Made by a program: the position numbers and the translations under genes
Shown: positions 1 to 7,370 of the stretch, piece after piece
How the letters are laid out: every line of letters starts with the position of its first letter
Numbering within the stretch: position 1 is the stretch's first letter
Notes under the pieces: generated by a model
Databases searched by the model: none
The model's input: the letters and a program-made list of their open reading frames with translations, nothing else
What the model was told of the DNA's origin: nothing
Assembly: GCA_948875265.1 (NCBI GenBank)
Contig: CAQRYF010000018.1
Location: 1-29,668, forward strand
Origin: an uncultured Clostridia bacterium
GTDB taxonomy: Bacteria; Bacillota; Clostridia; TANB77; CAG-508
DNA length: 29,668 nt
Reading direction: 5' to 3'

Positions 1-58
1 AATTATTTTAACTGACATTTTTTCTCTCCTTTATTTTTGATTATAATATAAATATTAT

Positions 59-625
59 CTATATAAAAAGAACTTCCATTATTTTTTTATATCTATCTTC
101 TAATTCAATTCTTGTTCTATCACTTAATTTACTATAATCTCTTTCTAACTTTTTCTTTACATATTCTTTTCCCTCTTGTACAGATAAGTCTAAATCGTGA
201 TATACTAAATGAAATAAAGAAGAAATACAATCAAAATGTGCAATAACATCTGCATCTGCTACACACTCTTCTTCTATAGTGTTCCTAGGTAAATTTTTGC
301 TACCTCTATGTCTTAATACACATTCTTTTACTCTTTGCTTTCTTTCTTCGTCATAATTAAACTTTGTAAGTAATTCATCTGCAATTTTTGCTCCATAAAT
401 ATTATGTTCTTCACTAGGTCCAAGCTCTGAAGGCATTGATATATCATGTAATAGGGCTCCAAGTTCAACAATTTCTACATCTGCACCATATTTATTTGCT
501 AGTTCTATCCCATTACTTACAACAAACTTTATATGTTCATTCCAAAAATCATAATTATATTTTTTATTATACTCTTCACATCTTTTTATTAGTTCTTCTT
601 TTACTTTTTCTACTATATTACTCAT
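59..625 (-). CDS. HD-domain phosphohydrolase
   Basis: A 188-residue protein of the HD superfamily of metal-dependent phosphohydrolases. The segment LGALLHDIS (around residues 55-63) carries the His-Asp pair that gives the family its name. A later histidine in RHR and a DAD motif before residue 130 fit the remaining metal ligands. Family members hydrolyse phosphate esters or nucleotides, but the substrate cannot be read from sequence. It is cytosolic, with no signal peptide or membrane segment. It is the last of the minus-strand metabolic genes before the window edge, about 80 bp beyond the esterase gene. It contains no CGG codon. Confidence 0.85.
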   Translation of the reverse strand: MSNIVEKVKEELIKRCEEYNKKYNYDFWNEHIKFVVSNGIELANKYGADVEIVELGALLHDISMPSELGPSEEHNIYGAKIADELLTKFNYDEERKQRVKECVLRHRGSKNLPRNTIEEECVADADVIAHFDCISSLFHLVYHDLDLSVQEGKEYVKKKLERDYSKLSDRTRIELEDRYKKIMEVLFI

Positions 626-705
626 AAATTTTAACCTTTCATATAAAACATTTTACATTGCACTTCATATATAAATTTAGATTAAAGATTAGCTAATAGT
701 TCAAA

Positions 706-1260
706 TTATAAATAGCTTACTATTTCTTCAAAAGTATCATATCCACTTTCACTATTAATATGTCCAGCATTGTTTAGTAAAACTTGTTTTGCACCTAATT
801 TGTCAGCAAAATCTTTTTCTGCCTCAAATTTTACATATGGATCATTGTTTGAATAAAAGCAAATTATTTCATTTGTATATTTTTTTACTTCCTCTAACCC
901 ATCAAAATACATACTTCCATTTACAGCGTCATATTCTGCATCTATTCCAAAATAGTTATTAAAGCCACATACAAAAATTAATTTTTTAACCTTTATCTTA
1001 TTTTCAGTTAAAAATTTTGATATAAACACTGGTGCAATACTATGACCTATTATTGTTGTATTTTCATTTATTAAACCAAAATCTAAATACATTTTAAATA
1101 ATTTGCTCCAGTTATCATAATTTTGATATCCTACTCCAATAGGAAAATCTGGTACATATACTTGCTTTCCCTCATCTTCTATAAAATTATGTAGCCATCC
1201 TATCCAATTTGAGTATGGGCTACTAAAAGATCCATGTATTATAAAATAATTTTCTTTCAT
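706..1260 (-). CDS. RBBP9/YdeN-type serine hydrolase
   Basis: A 184-residue alpha/beta hydrolase of the small RBBP9/YdeN type. The nucleophile elbow is GHSIA with Ser74. An aspartate in SNNDPY (about residue 141) and a histidine in NAGHIN (about 167) complete the Ser-Asp-His triad, and an early HGS motif fits the oxyanion region. The length is typical of the family. It is probably a cytosolic esterase of unknown substrate. The start has a good AGGAGG-like site just upstream, and the gap to the SDR gene is only 14 bp, so the two are probably co-transcribed. Confidence 0.82.
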   Translation of the reverse strand: MKENYFIIHGSFSSPYSNWIGWLHNFIEDEGKQVYVPDFPIGVGYQNYDNWSKLFKMYLDFGLINENTTIIGHSIAPVFISKFLTENKIKVKKLIFVCGFNNYFGIDAEYDAVNGSMYFDGLEEVKKYTNEIICFYSNNDPYVKFEAEKDFADKLGAKQVLLNNAGHINSESGYDTFEEIVSYL

Positions 1261-1274
1261 TTTAATTTCCTCCT

Positions 1275-2018
1275 TTAATTTAATAATCCCCCACCATTTA
1301 CATTAAGGTTTTCTCCATTTATATAGCTAGCTTTATCTGAAAGCAAAAACAGCACTGCATTTGCTATATCTATTGTTTCTCCTAATCTTTTAAGTGGATT
1401 ACTTTGCTTTTGTTCCTCTATTTCCTCTTCTGTCCATCCCTCTAGTGCAAGTGGTGTTATTGTTAAACTAGGACTTACTGCATTTACTCTAATATTATAT
1501 TTTGATAGTTCTAAGGCTACTGCCATAGTAAAATTAATAATTCCAGCTTCTGAGGCACAATAAGCACTAGCCTCAGCACATGGTTTTACACCTAGTCTTG
1601 AGGCGATATTTACAATACTTGCATTTCTGCTATTTTTTAATAGTGGAATTGCATATTTAGTGCATATTACTTTTCCCACTAAATTAACCTCTAGTACTTT
1701 TCTAAAATCTTTAAGGTCTAAGGTTTCTATATCTCCATCGATATTAGTTCCTGCATTATTAATTAAAAAGTCCAACCTTTCTATTTTACTAAACATTTTT
1801 ATTATTTCTTCTTCCTTTGAAATATCTGCTTTAATAAACCACACTTTTTCTTTGTATTCTTCAAATTCTTTTTTCGTCTTCTCATAGTTTTCTTCATTAT
1901 GAGCATAATTAATTATAACTTTTGCACCCTCTGTAAGTAATTGCTTAGCTATTTCTTTTCCTATTCCTGAAGTTCCACCTGTTACTAATGCGACTTTCCC
2001 TTCAAAATTATAATTCAT
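1275..2018 (-). CDS. SDR-family oxidoreductase with altered catalytic lysine
   Basis: A 247-residue short-chain dehydrogenase/reductase of classical FabG-like length. The Rossmann glycine motif TGGTSGIG occupies residues 13-20, NNAG residues 87-90, the active-site Asn is N112, Ser is S140 and Tyr is Y153. The usual YxxxK motif reads Y-C-A-S-E, so the catalytic lysine (position 157) is glutamate. The codon is GAA, one base from a lysine AAA codon. Family knowledge says this lysine lowers the tyrosine pKa and binds cofactor ribose, so ordinary activity may be impaired. The gene is 6 bp from the neighbouring hydroxyacid dehydrogenase, suggesting one operon. Confidence 0.88.
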   Translation of the reverse strand: MNYNFEGKVALVTGGTSGIGKEIAKQLLTEGAKVIINYAHNEENYEKTKKEFEEYKEKVWFIKADISKEEEIIKMFSKIERLDFLINNAGTNIDGDIETLDLKDFRKVLEVNLVGKVICTKYAIPLLKNSRNASIVNIASRLGVKPCAEASAYCASEAGIINFTMAVALELSKYNIRVNAVSPSLTITPLALEGWTEEEIEEQKQSNPLKRLGETIDIANAVLFLLSDKASYINGENLNVNGGGLLN

Positions 2019-2024
2019 TTATAG

Positions 2025-2960
2025 TTACTCCTTACTATTTAAATATTCTTTTATATTATTTGTAAGTTCCACATCCATTCTCTCTATAGCTTCTTTTGTC
2101 ACTCCTGCTATATGTGGAGTTACTATTATATTATTTCTTTTAATATTAAACAATTCTTTATAATTTTCTGCATCGATATCTAGTCCAACTTTAAACCTTT
2201 CATTTTCATCTGCATATTTTATTAGTTCTTCCATATCTACAATTTCTGCTCTTGAGGTATTTATAAAGGTTGCTGATTTTTTCATTAGTCTAATTTTATC
2301 TTTTGATATTAAATTTCTATTTTCTTGATTTAATGGAATATTAACAGTTATTATATCTGAACTTCTAAGCAGTTCTTCTAGGCTTAAGAATTCCACTCCT
2401 TGTTTTAATAAATCCTGATGTTTCTTTGGATTTAAAGTATTGCATAAAATTTTCATATTAAATACTTTTGCTATTTTTATTACTGCTCTTGAAATTTTTC
2501 CAGCACCTATTATTCCTATGGTACTATTACTTATATCATTACTTCTACTAGACAAGTTTGTTTTATTTCCACCATTTATTGCAATATTATTTGCCTCTAT
2601 AATTTTCTTATTTAATCCTAATATTAAAGCAAAAATATGCTCTGCCACTGATATTACATTTGATGTATTACAATTTATTACAGTAATTAACTCTGATTCA
2701 AAAAAACTTTTATCTATATGATCTGAGCCAATAGACAAAGTTGCTATTATTTTTTTAGTTGTTATTTTACATAACATATCTTCAGTTAATTTTTCTTTAA
2801 CACCAATAATTAATATATCATAATCCTTTAATAACTCCTGTAACTTTTCTTTATTAGGTCTTTCTATACCAGAGGACAACTTTAATTGTATTCCTGCATC
2901 TTTTAGTATTTCACATGCTTTTGTATCTAAATCTTCAAATACACTATATGCTTTTAACAT
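2025..2960 (-). CDS. D-2-hydroxyacid dehydrogenase (NAD-dependent)
   Basis: A 311-residue member of the D-isomer-specific 2-hydroxyacid dehydrogenase family (SerA/GhrB-like, without an ACT domain). The nucleotide-binding segment is IGIIGAGKIS, in which the last glycine of GxGxxG is serine. The substrate-binding arginine lies in NTSRAEIVD and the catalytic histidine in VTPHIAGVT near the C-terminus. It would interconvert a 2-oxoacid and a D-2-hydroxyacid using NAD(H) in the cytosol. Adjacency to the SDR gene suggests a shared catabolic or detoxifying task, but the substrate is not visible. Confidence 0.87.
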   Translation of the reverse strand: MLKAYSVFEDLDTKACEILKDAGIQLKLSSGIERPNKEKLQELLKDYDILIIGVKEKLTEDMLCKITTKKIIATLSIGSDHIDKSFFESELITVINCNTSNVISVAEHIFALILGLNKKIIEANNIAINGGNKTNLSSRSNDISNSTIGIIGAGKISRAVIKIAKVFNMKILCNTLNPKKHQDLLKQGVEFLSLEELLRSSDIITVNIPLNQENRNLISKDKIRLMKKSATFINTSRAEIVDMEELIKYADENERFKVGLDIDAENYKELFNIKRNNIIVTPHIAGVTKEAIERMDVELTNNIKEYLNSKE

Positions 2961-3007
2961 AAATACCTCTCCTATGTTTTTCTTTAATATTAATGAAAAT
3001 TCAAAAT

Positions 3008-3361
3008 CTAATTAATAATTATACTCTCAAAAAATCTTTCTTGAAACTCTGTCAAAGCTCTAATCTCATCATTAGTATATTTTTTGTCTTTTGGTACTAA
3101 AACTAATTTATCGTCATTATCATTTAATCTATGTATTATTGCTATACATTTTCCTGTAAAACTTTCTATTGGCTCAAAAACTCCTAATATATAACAGTCT
3201 AGTTCTTCTCCATCTCCACTTATTGTATTTGGTATATATCCGTAATTAATAGGATATATAAATCCATGTTTTGGATGTTTTGAACCTATTTGCCTATCTA
3301 TTTTTGCTGTAATCATCTTTCCTATGTATGATTTCATATCAGTTTTATTTATATTTCCCAT
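3008..3361 (-). CDS. Inorganic pyrophosphatase-like protein
   Basis: A 117-residue protein resembling soluble type I inorganic pyrophosphatases: it has the run HPKHGFIYPINYGYIP followed by DGEELDCYILG, matching the family's substrate- and metal-binding signature. It is shorter than classical enzymes (about 170 residues) but similar to a compact uncharacterised Firmicutes branch. I chose the ATG at 3361 because an AGGAG lies upstream; a GTG further upstream has no ribosome site. It would hydrolyse pyrophosphate or a related phosphoanhydride in the cytosol. An in-register check shows that the nearby CGG (complement of 3240-3242) spans two codons and is not read as a codon. Confidence 0.75.
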   Translation of the reverse strand: MGNINKTDMKSYIGKMITAKIDRQIGSKHPKHGFIYPINYGYIPNTISGDGEELDCYILGVFEPIESFTGKCIAIIHRLNDNDDKLVLVPKDKKYTNDEIRALTEFQERFFESIIIN

Positions 3362-3518
3362 AATTCCATAATTCTCTCTCCTAAATATCACTTTTATTTA
3401 GTTCTAATTTTGTCGCAATATATTCGATTTCTTTCCTATTTTATATCATAAATTAACAATTTTTCATAGTGCTTTGCCAATATTTACAAAATATATTTAT
3501 CCTTAAATCCTCTTTTAA

Positions 3519-3605
3519 TAAAAAAAGAATGTGCTTTTAAAATTTAGTTAAGGTTGTGCAATAGCATATTTCTTTTAACCTTAACTTTATTTTATAAAGC
3601 ACATT
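3519..3605 (-). terminator. Long-stem intrinsic terminator after the M20 gene
   Basis: A long inverted repeat begins AATGTGCTTT at 3528 and ends AAAGCACATT at 3605. A second inner stem, GTTAAGGTT with AACCTTAAC, surrounds a loop of about 20 bases. On the minus strand the stem is followed by a run of seven T residues, as in a rho-independent terminator. It separates the M20 peptidase transcript from the pyrophosphatase-like gene. The size and near-perfect terminal repeats could also fit a small MITE-like element; I see no evidence for other copies in this window. Confidence 0.7.
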
Positions 3606-3638
3606 AGAATTTATATAAAGAATTGTAATGATTTCATA

Positions 3639-4664
3639 TTACTTACAGTATCTTTTTATTAACTCTTTATATTGTTCAACAAGTTTATATAAACTTTCAC
3701 TTGTAATATATTCATTTACTTCATGCGCAGTTATGGGTCCTGCTCCTAAAATTATTCTATCGTTTTCCAAAAAACTTGCCTCAGTAATAAAATTACATGT
3801 TTTATTGTAAGTTTCAATTTCATTAAGAAATGGTGATAATCTATTTAATTCTTCAACTTTTGCTTGATACTTTTCTTCTAACTCTTCAAGTTCCTTTATA
3901 ATCTTTTGTTCTTCTGCTTTATTTATAGTTCTAAAATCAACTAAAAATTCACATGAATCTGGAACTGAATTAACTGCACTTCCTCCATTTATTTTTCCAA
4001 TATTCATAGTTGTATAAGGTATTTCAAAGTTATTATCTAAATTATTTTTTATTTTATTTTGATAAAAAATGTTTAATTCATTTATAAATGATATTGCAGA
4101 CATAATTGCATTTTTACCTTTTTGTGGATTACTAGAGTGTGTTTTTATACCTTTAAAAGAAATCTTATATTCCATTAGCCCTTTACTTCCAACTATTATT
4201 TCATTATTTGTAGGTTCACCTATTATCATCATTTGTGGAAATTTTTTTTCATAATTTATTACCTCTTTAATTCCTGCAAAACCAATTTCCTCATCATATG
4301 TAAAATATAGTTTCATTCCTTTATTAAAATTTCTAAAATCAGTTTGAGATATAGCTGATATTATTGCTGCAATTCCTGATTTCATGTCACAAACACCTAA
4401 ACCATATATTTTATCTTCAACTTTAGTTAGAGCAAACTTTTCATACTTCCATCCATCAGTAAATTCAACAGTATCTGTATGTCCTAAAAAACCCAAGGAT
4501 GTTTCTTCTTTATTAGACATAATTAAAAATTTATCTCTTTTTTCTGTTTTAAAACCAATTGAATTTAATATATTTTCTATATAGCCTAGTATTTTTTCAT
4601 TTTCTTCATCTTTGATGGTATTGCATTTTATTAAATCTTCTAAAACATTTTCAACATTTAACAT
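3639..4664 (-). CDS. M20-family metallopeptidase (ArgE/DapE-like)
   Basis: A 341-residue zinc peptidase or deacylase of the M20 (ArgE/DapE/ACY1/CPG2) family. The metal ligands can be placed: H62 in GHTD, bridging D93 in GVCDMKSG, catalytic E125 and ligand E126 in YDEEIG, and a C-terminal His near 314 in TAHEVNEY. The middle part (about 165-280) is the dimerisation lid. It would hydrolyse an N-acyl amino acid or dipeptide. It is 14 bp downstream of the GNAT gene in the same operon. An acetyltransferase next to an M20 hydrolase suggests opposing acylation and deacylation of amines or amino acids, which is an inference. Confidence 0.88.
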   Translation of the reverse strand: MLNVENVLEDLIKCNTIKDEENEKILGYIENILNSIGFKTEKRDKFLIMSNKEETSLGFLGHTDTVEFTDGWKYEKFALTKVEDKIYGLGVCDMKSGIAAIISAISQTDFRNFNKGMKLYFTYDEEIGFAGIKEVINYEKKFPQMMIIGEPTNNEIIVGSKGLMEYKISFKGIKTHSSNPQKGKNAIMSAISFINELNIFYQNKIKNNLDNNFEIPYTTMNIGKINGGSAVNSVPDSCEFLVDFRTINKAEEQKIIKELEELEEKYQAKVEELNRLSPFLNEIETYNKTCNFITEASFLENDRIILGAGPITAHEVNEYITSESLYKLVEQYKELIKRYCK

Positions 4665-4678
4665 ATCTTCTATCTTCC

Positions 4679-5263
4679 TTAATCCATTTCTCTTTCGCTA
4701 TCCCTATTAGCACTTACCATTTGTATCCCTTGTTTTAAAGTATCTTTATTTAAAGAATTCAGGTCAAGCTCTAAAAATATATTTTGCATAGTTTCTACCT
4801 GTCCATTTACTCTTTCTTTTTCAACATTTTGAAATAAATTAGGAATTTGTTTAAATCCTATTTTTAAAGCAATACCATAAGACATTGAGCCTCTTTCTAA
4901 TGTTCTCATATATAATTTTCCATATCCCAACGCTTTGGATTGCATAACTCCATATAGCATAAGTTGATTTCCTAATCCTTTTCTTCTATAATTATTTAAT
5001 ACTGCTATGTCTGCTAAGTACATAACCTTCTCCTCTAAAAAATTAACTGGTTGATTTTCTTTTACACCTCTTTCTAAAGCTATCATTCCCACACATTCTT
5101 CCTTATTATATACGCCATACATATATCCTTTTTCTTGATACTCTCTAAAAATTTCTTCTAATTCTTCTTCAGTGTATTTTTCATTATAAGGTGGACCTGA
5201 AAATACCTTATATACTTTTTTAAAATCTTCTAAATCCGTAAGTTCTTTAATTTGACCATTCAT
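4679..5263 (-). CDS. GNAT-family N-acetyltransferase
   Basis: A 194-residue acetyl-CoA-dependent transferase. The acetyl-CoA pyrophosphate loop (motif A) is seen as NNYRRKGLGNQLM around residues 95-110, preceded by the beta-4 strand VMYLADIAVL. The acceptor substrate is unknown. The start is supported by AGGAGG eight bases upstream. It is the first full gene behind the leader-peptide attenuator at 5317-5560, so its expression and that of the M20 gene are probably controlled by translation of that leader. Confidence 0.85.
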   Translation of the reverse strand: MNGQIKELTDLEDFKKVYKVFSGPPYNEKYTEEELEEIFREYQEKGYMYGVYNKEECVGMIALERGVKENQPVNFLEEKVMYLADIAVLNNYRRKGLGNQLMLYGVMQSKALGYGKLYMRTLERGSMSYGIALKIGFKQIPNLFQNVEKERVNGQVETMQNIFLELDLNSLNKDTLKQGIQMVSANRDSEREMD

Positions 5264-5316
5264 ATTTTTTCCTCCTATATTGAAATAAAGAAAAGAAGTA
5301 AAAAAATAGATATATA

Positions 5317-5363
5317 AAAAGACTATATATAGAACTTTTTAATTTTCCTACATATAGTCTTTT
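5317..5363 (-). terminator. Attenuator terminator upstream of the GNAT gene
   Basis: The complement strand reads AAAAGACTATAT, a loop of about 23 bases, then ATATAGTCTTTT followed by further T residues. The arms of 12 bases pair perfectly. It lies between the leader peptide and the GNAT start codon, so it can stop transcription before the operon. Its position after the competing stems at 5391-5464 marks it as the off-switch of an attenuator. Confidence 0.75.
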
Positions 5364-5390
5364 AACATATCTATAAAAAATATTTTTAAA

Positions 5391-5464
5391 CTATCGTAGG
5401 CACAGCATTTTTAGCTTGTACCTACGCATTTCTCTAAAGTGCGATAGTTACAAGCTCCTACGAT
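5391..5464 (-). promoter_or_regulatory. Leader RNA with mutually exclusive stems (attenuator)
   Basis: On the minus strand three nested helices can form: P1 ATCGTAGG/CCTACGAT (5457-5464 with 5393-5400), P2 AGCTTGTA/TACAAGCT (5449-5456 with 5413-5420), and a short P3 around 5425-5428 and 5440-5443. A competing fold pairs CTATCG (5442-5447) with CGATAG (5391-5396), and a second CGTAGG copy at 5421-5426 can also pair with CCTACG. The 5' strand of P1 overlaps the His-Arg-Arg codons of the leader peptide, so a stalled ribosome would change which fold forms. I do not recognise a known riboswitch aptamer here. Confidence 0.6.
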
Positions 5465-5504
5465 GATGATGTAATTTACTGTTTAAAAATATTTCTAATT
5501 TCAT
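5448..5504 (-). CDS. Leader peptide with His-His-His-Arg-Arg
   Basis: An 18-residue open frame begins with ATG behind AAGAGGT and ends in HHHRRSL. It follows a strong promoter by about 25 bases and precedes competing RNA stems and a terminator, the classical arrangement of amino-acid or antibiotic-sensing attenuation leaders. The three consecutive CAT codons followed by CGT AGG suggest sensing of charged His and/or Arg tRNA, but stalling by a ribosome-targeting compound is also possible since the first gene is an acetyltransferase. Both proposals are inferences from position and codon content. Confidence 0.65.
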   Translation of the reverse strand: MKLEIFLNSKLHHHRRSL

Positions 5505-5531
5505 TATTTTACCTCTTTTCTTTATATTGGT

Positions 5532-5560
5532 ATTATAACAATTTTTTTCCATTCCGTCAA
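5532..5560 (-). promoter_or_regulatory. Sigma-A type promoter of the leader/GNAT operon
   Basis: On the minus strand TTGACG (5555-5560) and TATAAT (5532-5537) are separated by exactly 17 bases. Transcription would start just before the leader peptide ribosome site. This is the best promoter match in the window. Confidence 0.85.
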
Positions 5561-5565
5561 TAATA

Positions 5566-5762
5566 TTATGTTAATTATTTTATGTTATATTGAATCTAAT
5601 TCTTTAGATATAGCATTGTAACAGACTCCACATGATGCGTAAATTAGACTAATTTAACTTACTTAATTCTATTATATTTTATCATATCTTTGTATGTCAA
5701 TAATATCAGCATCTTGCAAGAAACTGTTTATTGTATTTTATTTTAATTTAACTCTTAATATT
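5566..5762. other. Intergenic stretch between operon promoter and small gene
   Basis: About 200 AT-rich bases with no credible coding frame or clear hairpin. A chromosome/prophage junction could lie in this general zone (5566-6890), but no integrase or matching repeat is in the window to prove an attachment site. Confidence 0.3.
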
Positions 5763-5939
5763 TTATCCTAACTTGTGCATGGTTGACAAATCGTTGACAT
5801 TGTCAACATTGCTATTAGAAATAAAGCCTTTTAATATCCCTCTTCTATAAACTTCATAGGAATACTTATTTAATATTTTTTCAATTACTCTGTATAACAA
5901 TTTGTCCTCTTTATAAAATATAGTTACTTTGCATCTCAT
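5763..5939 (-). CDS. Small hypothetical protein (58 aa)
   Basis: A 58-residue frame starts MRCKVTIFYKEDK with GGAGG eight bases upstream, a strong initiation signal that makes it likely to be translated. The N-terminal half is basic with aromatic residues; the C-terminal tail is Asn/Ser-rich. I recognise no family. Its 3' part overlaps the GTTGACA palindrome at 5793-5807. It sits in the regulatory zone between chromosomal genes and the prophage and may belong to either. Confidence 0.5.
   Translation of the reverse strand: MRCKVTIFYKEDKLLYRVIEKILNKYSYEVYRRGILKGFISNSNVDNVNDLSTMHKLG
5793..5807. promoter_or_regulatory. Perfect palindrome GTTGACA-T-TGTCAAC
   Basis: A 7-base inverted repeat around a single base, with a further TTGACA copy ten bases to the left. 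This resembles a dimeric repressor operator or a small recombination core. It lies within the 3' end of the small gene, so a chance or coding origin is possible. Confidence 0.35.
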
Positions 5940-6015
5940 AAATATTTCCTCCTACAAATGATATTTTAGAGATATCTCTTATTTATATTTTACCATATTA
6001 TGTTAATAAAAATAA

Positions 6016-6321
6016 CTATATTGGAAGTTAGGTATTTTATTGAAATTTCGTTGATATTACTATATTGGATAATTCGACAATATATGACACTATTTTAAAT
6101 CTTTTATTAACTCATCCATATATTCACTTGAAGGATCTATTTTGCTACTTACTTCTGCTTTTTTTCCTTTAATATAGTTTAATGCTTTTTGATATTCCTC
6201 CTTATTTATATAGTTTATTATAGCGTCTAACATCTCTACTATATCCTTATTTTCCATGGTATGCACCTCTTCTGTTTTTATTTAAGGATATTATAACACA
6301 AATATCTATATTTCAATATAG
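6016..6321. promoter_or_regulatory. Cluster of CTATATT operator-like half-sites
   Basis: CTATATTGGA occurs at 6016-6025 and again at 6060-6069, and a full palindrome CTATATTtcAATATAG lies at 6306-6321. The palindrome sits in the promoter region between the minus-strand small gene (start 6257) and the plus-strand HTH gene (start 6407). The other two copies lie beyond the small gene's 3' end. The sites could be operators for the HTH protein; the spacing and repetition are seen, binding is inferred. Confidence 0.4.
6090..6257 (-). CDS. Small hypothetical protein (55 aa)
   Basis: A 55-residue, charged and probably helical protein beginning MENKDIVEMLDAI, with an AGAGGTG ribosome site upstream and a TATAAT -10 element about 35 bases before it. 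It contains a tyrosine-rich helix (INYINKEEYQKALNYIKG) resembling a small helical or TPR-like segment. I recognise no family. It is divergent to the HTH regulator, an arrangement often seen for regulator/target pairs. Confidence 0.55.
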   Translation of the reverse strand: MENKDIVEMLDAIINYINKEEYQKALNYIKGKKAEVSSKIDPSSEYMDELIKDLK

Positions 6322-6406
6322 TTATTTTGAATTTAAGTCAAATTGCGGATAGTTAAATTTTTTGTTACTTTCTTTTACAATAGTTATATCAAGAGGAGGT
6401 GTTAAG

Positions 6407-6622
6407 ATGATACAAATACAAGTAAAGGAATTATTAAAGAAACAAAAGAAAACAAAATATTGGTTTATAAAAAATATGGAAGGAGGCTATCAATCTCTTA
6501 CACGAATGATGGAAAATAAAACAACTAGTATTCGTTTTGATACACTTGAAAAAATGTGTGATATTTTTGATTGTGACATTTCAGATGTTATTGTCAGAAA
6601 GAAAGGAAAGAATAAAAAATGA
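6407..6622 (+). CDS. Small Cro/CI-type HTH regulator
   Basis: A 71-residue DNA-binding protein of the compact Cro/CI (HTH_26-like) type. The helix-turn-helix covers roughly residues 15-55 and contains YQSLTRMMENKTTSIRFDTL, followed by the typical C-terminal helix ending CDISDVIV. I chose the ATG at 6407 because GAGGAGG lies seven bases upstream; an earlier in-frame start lacks a site. It is the only plus-strand gene group and is coupled to the next gene by an ATGA overlap. It may be a phage or host regulator of the divergent small genes; the operator-like repeats at 6016-6321 are candidate targets. Confidence 0.8.
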   Translation: MIQIQVKELLKKQKKTKYWFIKNMEGGYQSLTRMMENKTTSIRFDTLEKMCDIFDCDISDVIVRKKGKNKK

Positions 6623-6792
6623 GTAATTTTTTAATTGAATACAAAAACAAAAAGAAACAGAAGATTAATAAGCAAATTATTATTGAAAACTGCCTCACAG
6701 AAATCAAGAATATAGACTTATTAAATACTTCCGTTTCAGAACTTTATAGTTCTATTAATAATATACAACAAAAATTAAATAATATGCAATAG
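6619..6792 (+). CDS. Small hypothetical protein coupled to HTH gene (57 aa)
   Basis: A 57-residue lysine-rich, helical protein whose ATG overlaps the TGA of the HTH gene (ATGA), implying translational coupling. The N-terminus is strongly basic (YKNKKKQKINKQ) and the C-terminus is Asn/Gln-rich with heptad-like hydrophobics. I recognise no family. It could be a partner of the regulator. It ends just before the bidirectional terminator. Confidence 0.55.
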   Translation: MSNFLIEYKNKKKQKINKQIIIENCLTEIKNIDLLNTSVSELYSSINNIQQKLNNMQ

Positions 6793-6798
6793 AATAAA

Positions 6799-6844
6799 AA
6801 AACCGCTAAAAATCGAGCCTCGACGTTTCGATTTAAGCGGTTTT
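6799..6844. terminator. Bidirectional intrinsic terminator
   Basis: AAAACCGCT (6799-6807) pairs with AGCGGTTTT (6836-6844), with an inner ATCGA/TCGAT stem and a short loop. A-runs and T-runs flank both sides. It ends the plus-strand HTH operon and the minus-strand late prophage transcript after the endolysin gene. Confidence 0.85.
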
Positions 6845-6893
6845 ATTTTTTTATTCGATTACTTATATTCCTTGAAAAATAAGAATTTTCATA

Positions 6894-7370
6894 CTACGAC
6901 TTCAATTTTTGATTAACTATTCTTTGAACGGAATTATAATCATATCCTGCTGCAGTTAATCTGTTTTTTCTGTCTGCACCATTTCCCCATTTTCCTGCAA
7001 TTACTTCATCAGCTATTTGCTCATTTGATTTCTTTGAAGATGCAGTTGGTTTAGCTCCTAATTTTTGATTTACAATATTTTGAATTGTATTATAATCGTA
7101 TCCTGCTGCAGTTAATTTGTTTTTACGATCTTCTCCGTTTCCCCAAGCTCCATTTATTACTTCTTGTGCAATAGTTTCATTAGATTTTTTACTTGGTTTT
7201 GGTGCTGAAGTTGATCCACTTAATTTTTGATTTACAATACTTTGAATAGCATTTCCATCATAACCTGCTTGTGCTAATCTATTGAATCTATCAGATCCAT
7301 TTCCCCATTTTCCTGCAATTACTTCATCAGCTATTTGCTCATTTGACTTTTTAGAAGATGTTTCTGCAGG
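6894..7370 (-). repeat. Three tandem CW_7 repeat units in the endolysin tail
   Basis: Three units of roughly 45 codons share IADEVI/IAQEVI, WGNG, a basic RKN or RFN pair, AGYD and IVNQKL. Linkers rich in Ser/Lys separate them. At the DNA level the units are highly similar, for example TTTTCCTGCAATTACTTC occurs on the plus strand in the two outer ones, so unit gain or loss by recombination is plausible. Confidence 0.85.

Noticed and set aside
5391..5464. T-box or known metabolite riboswitch
   Set aside because: No T-box sequence or aptamer core is visible, whereas a translated leader with repeated His codons explains the arrangement.
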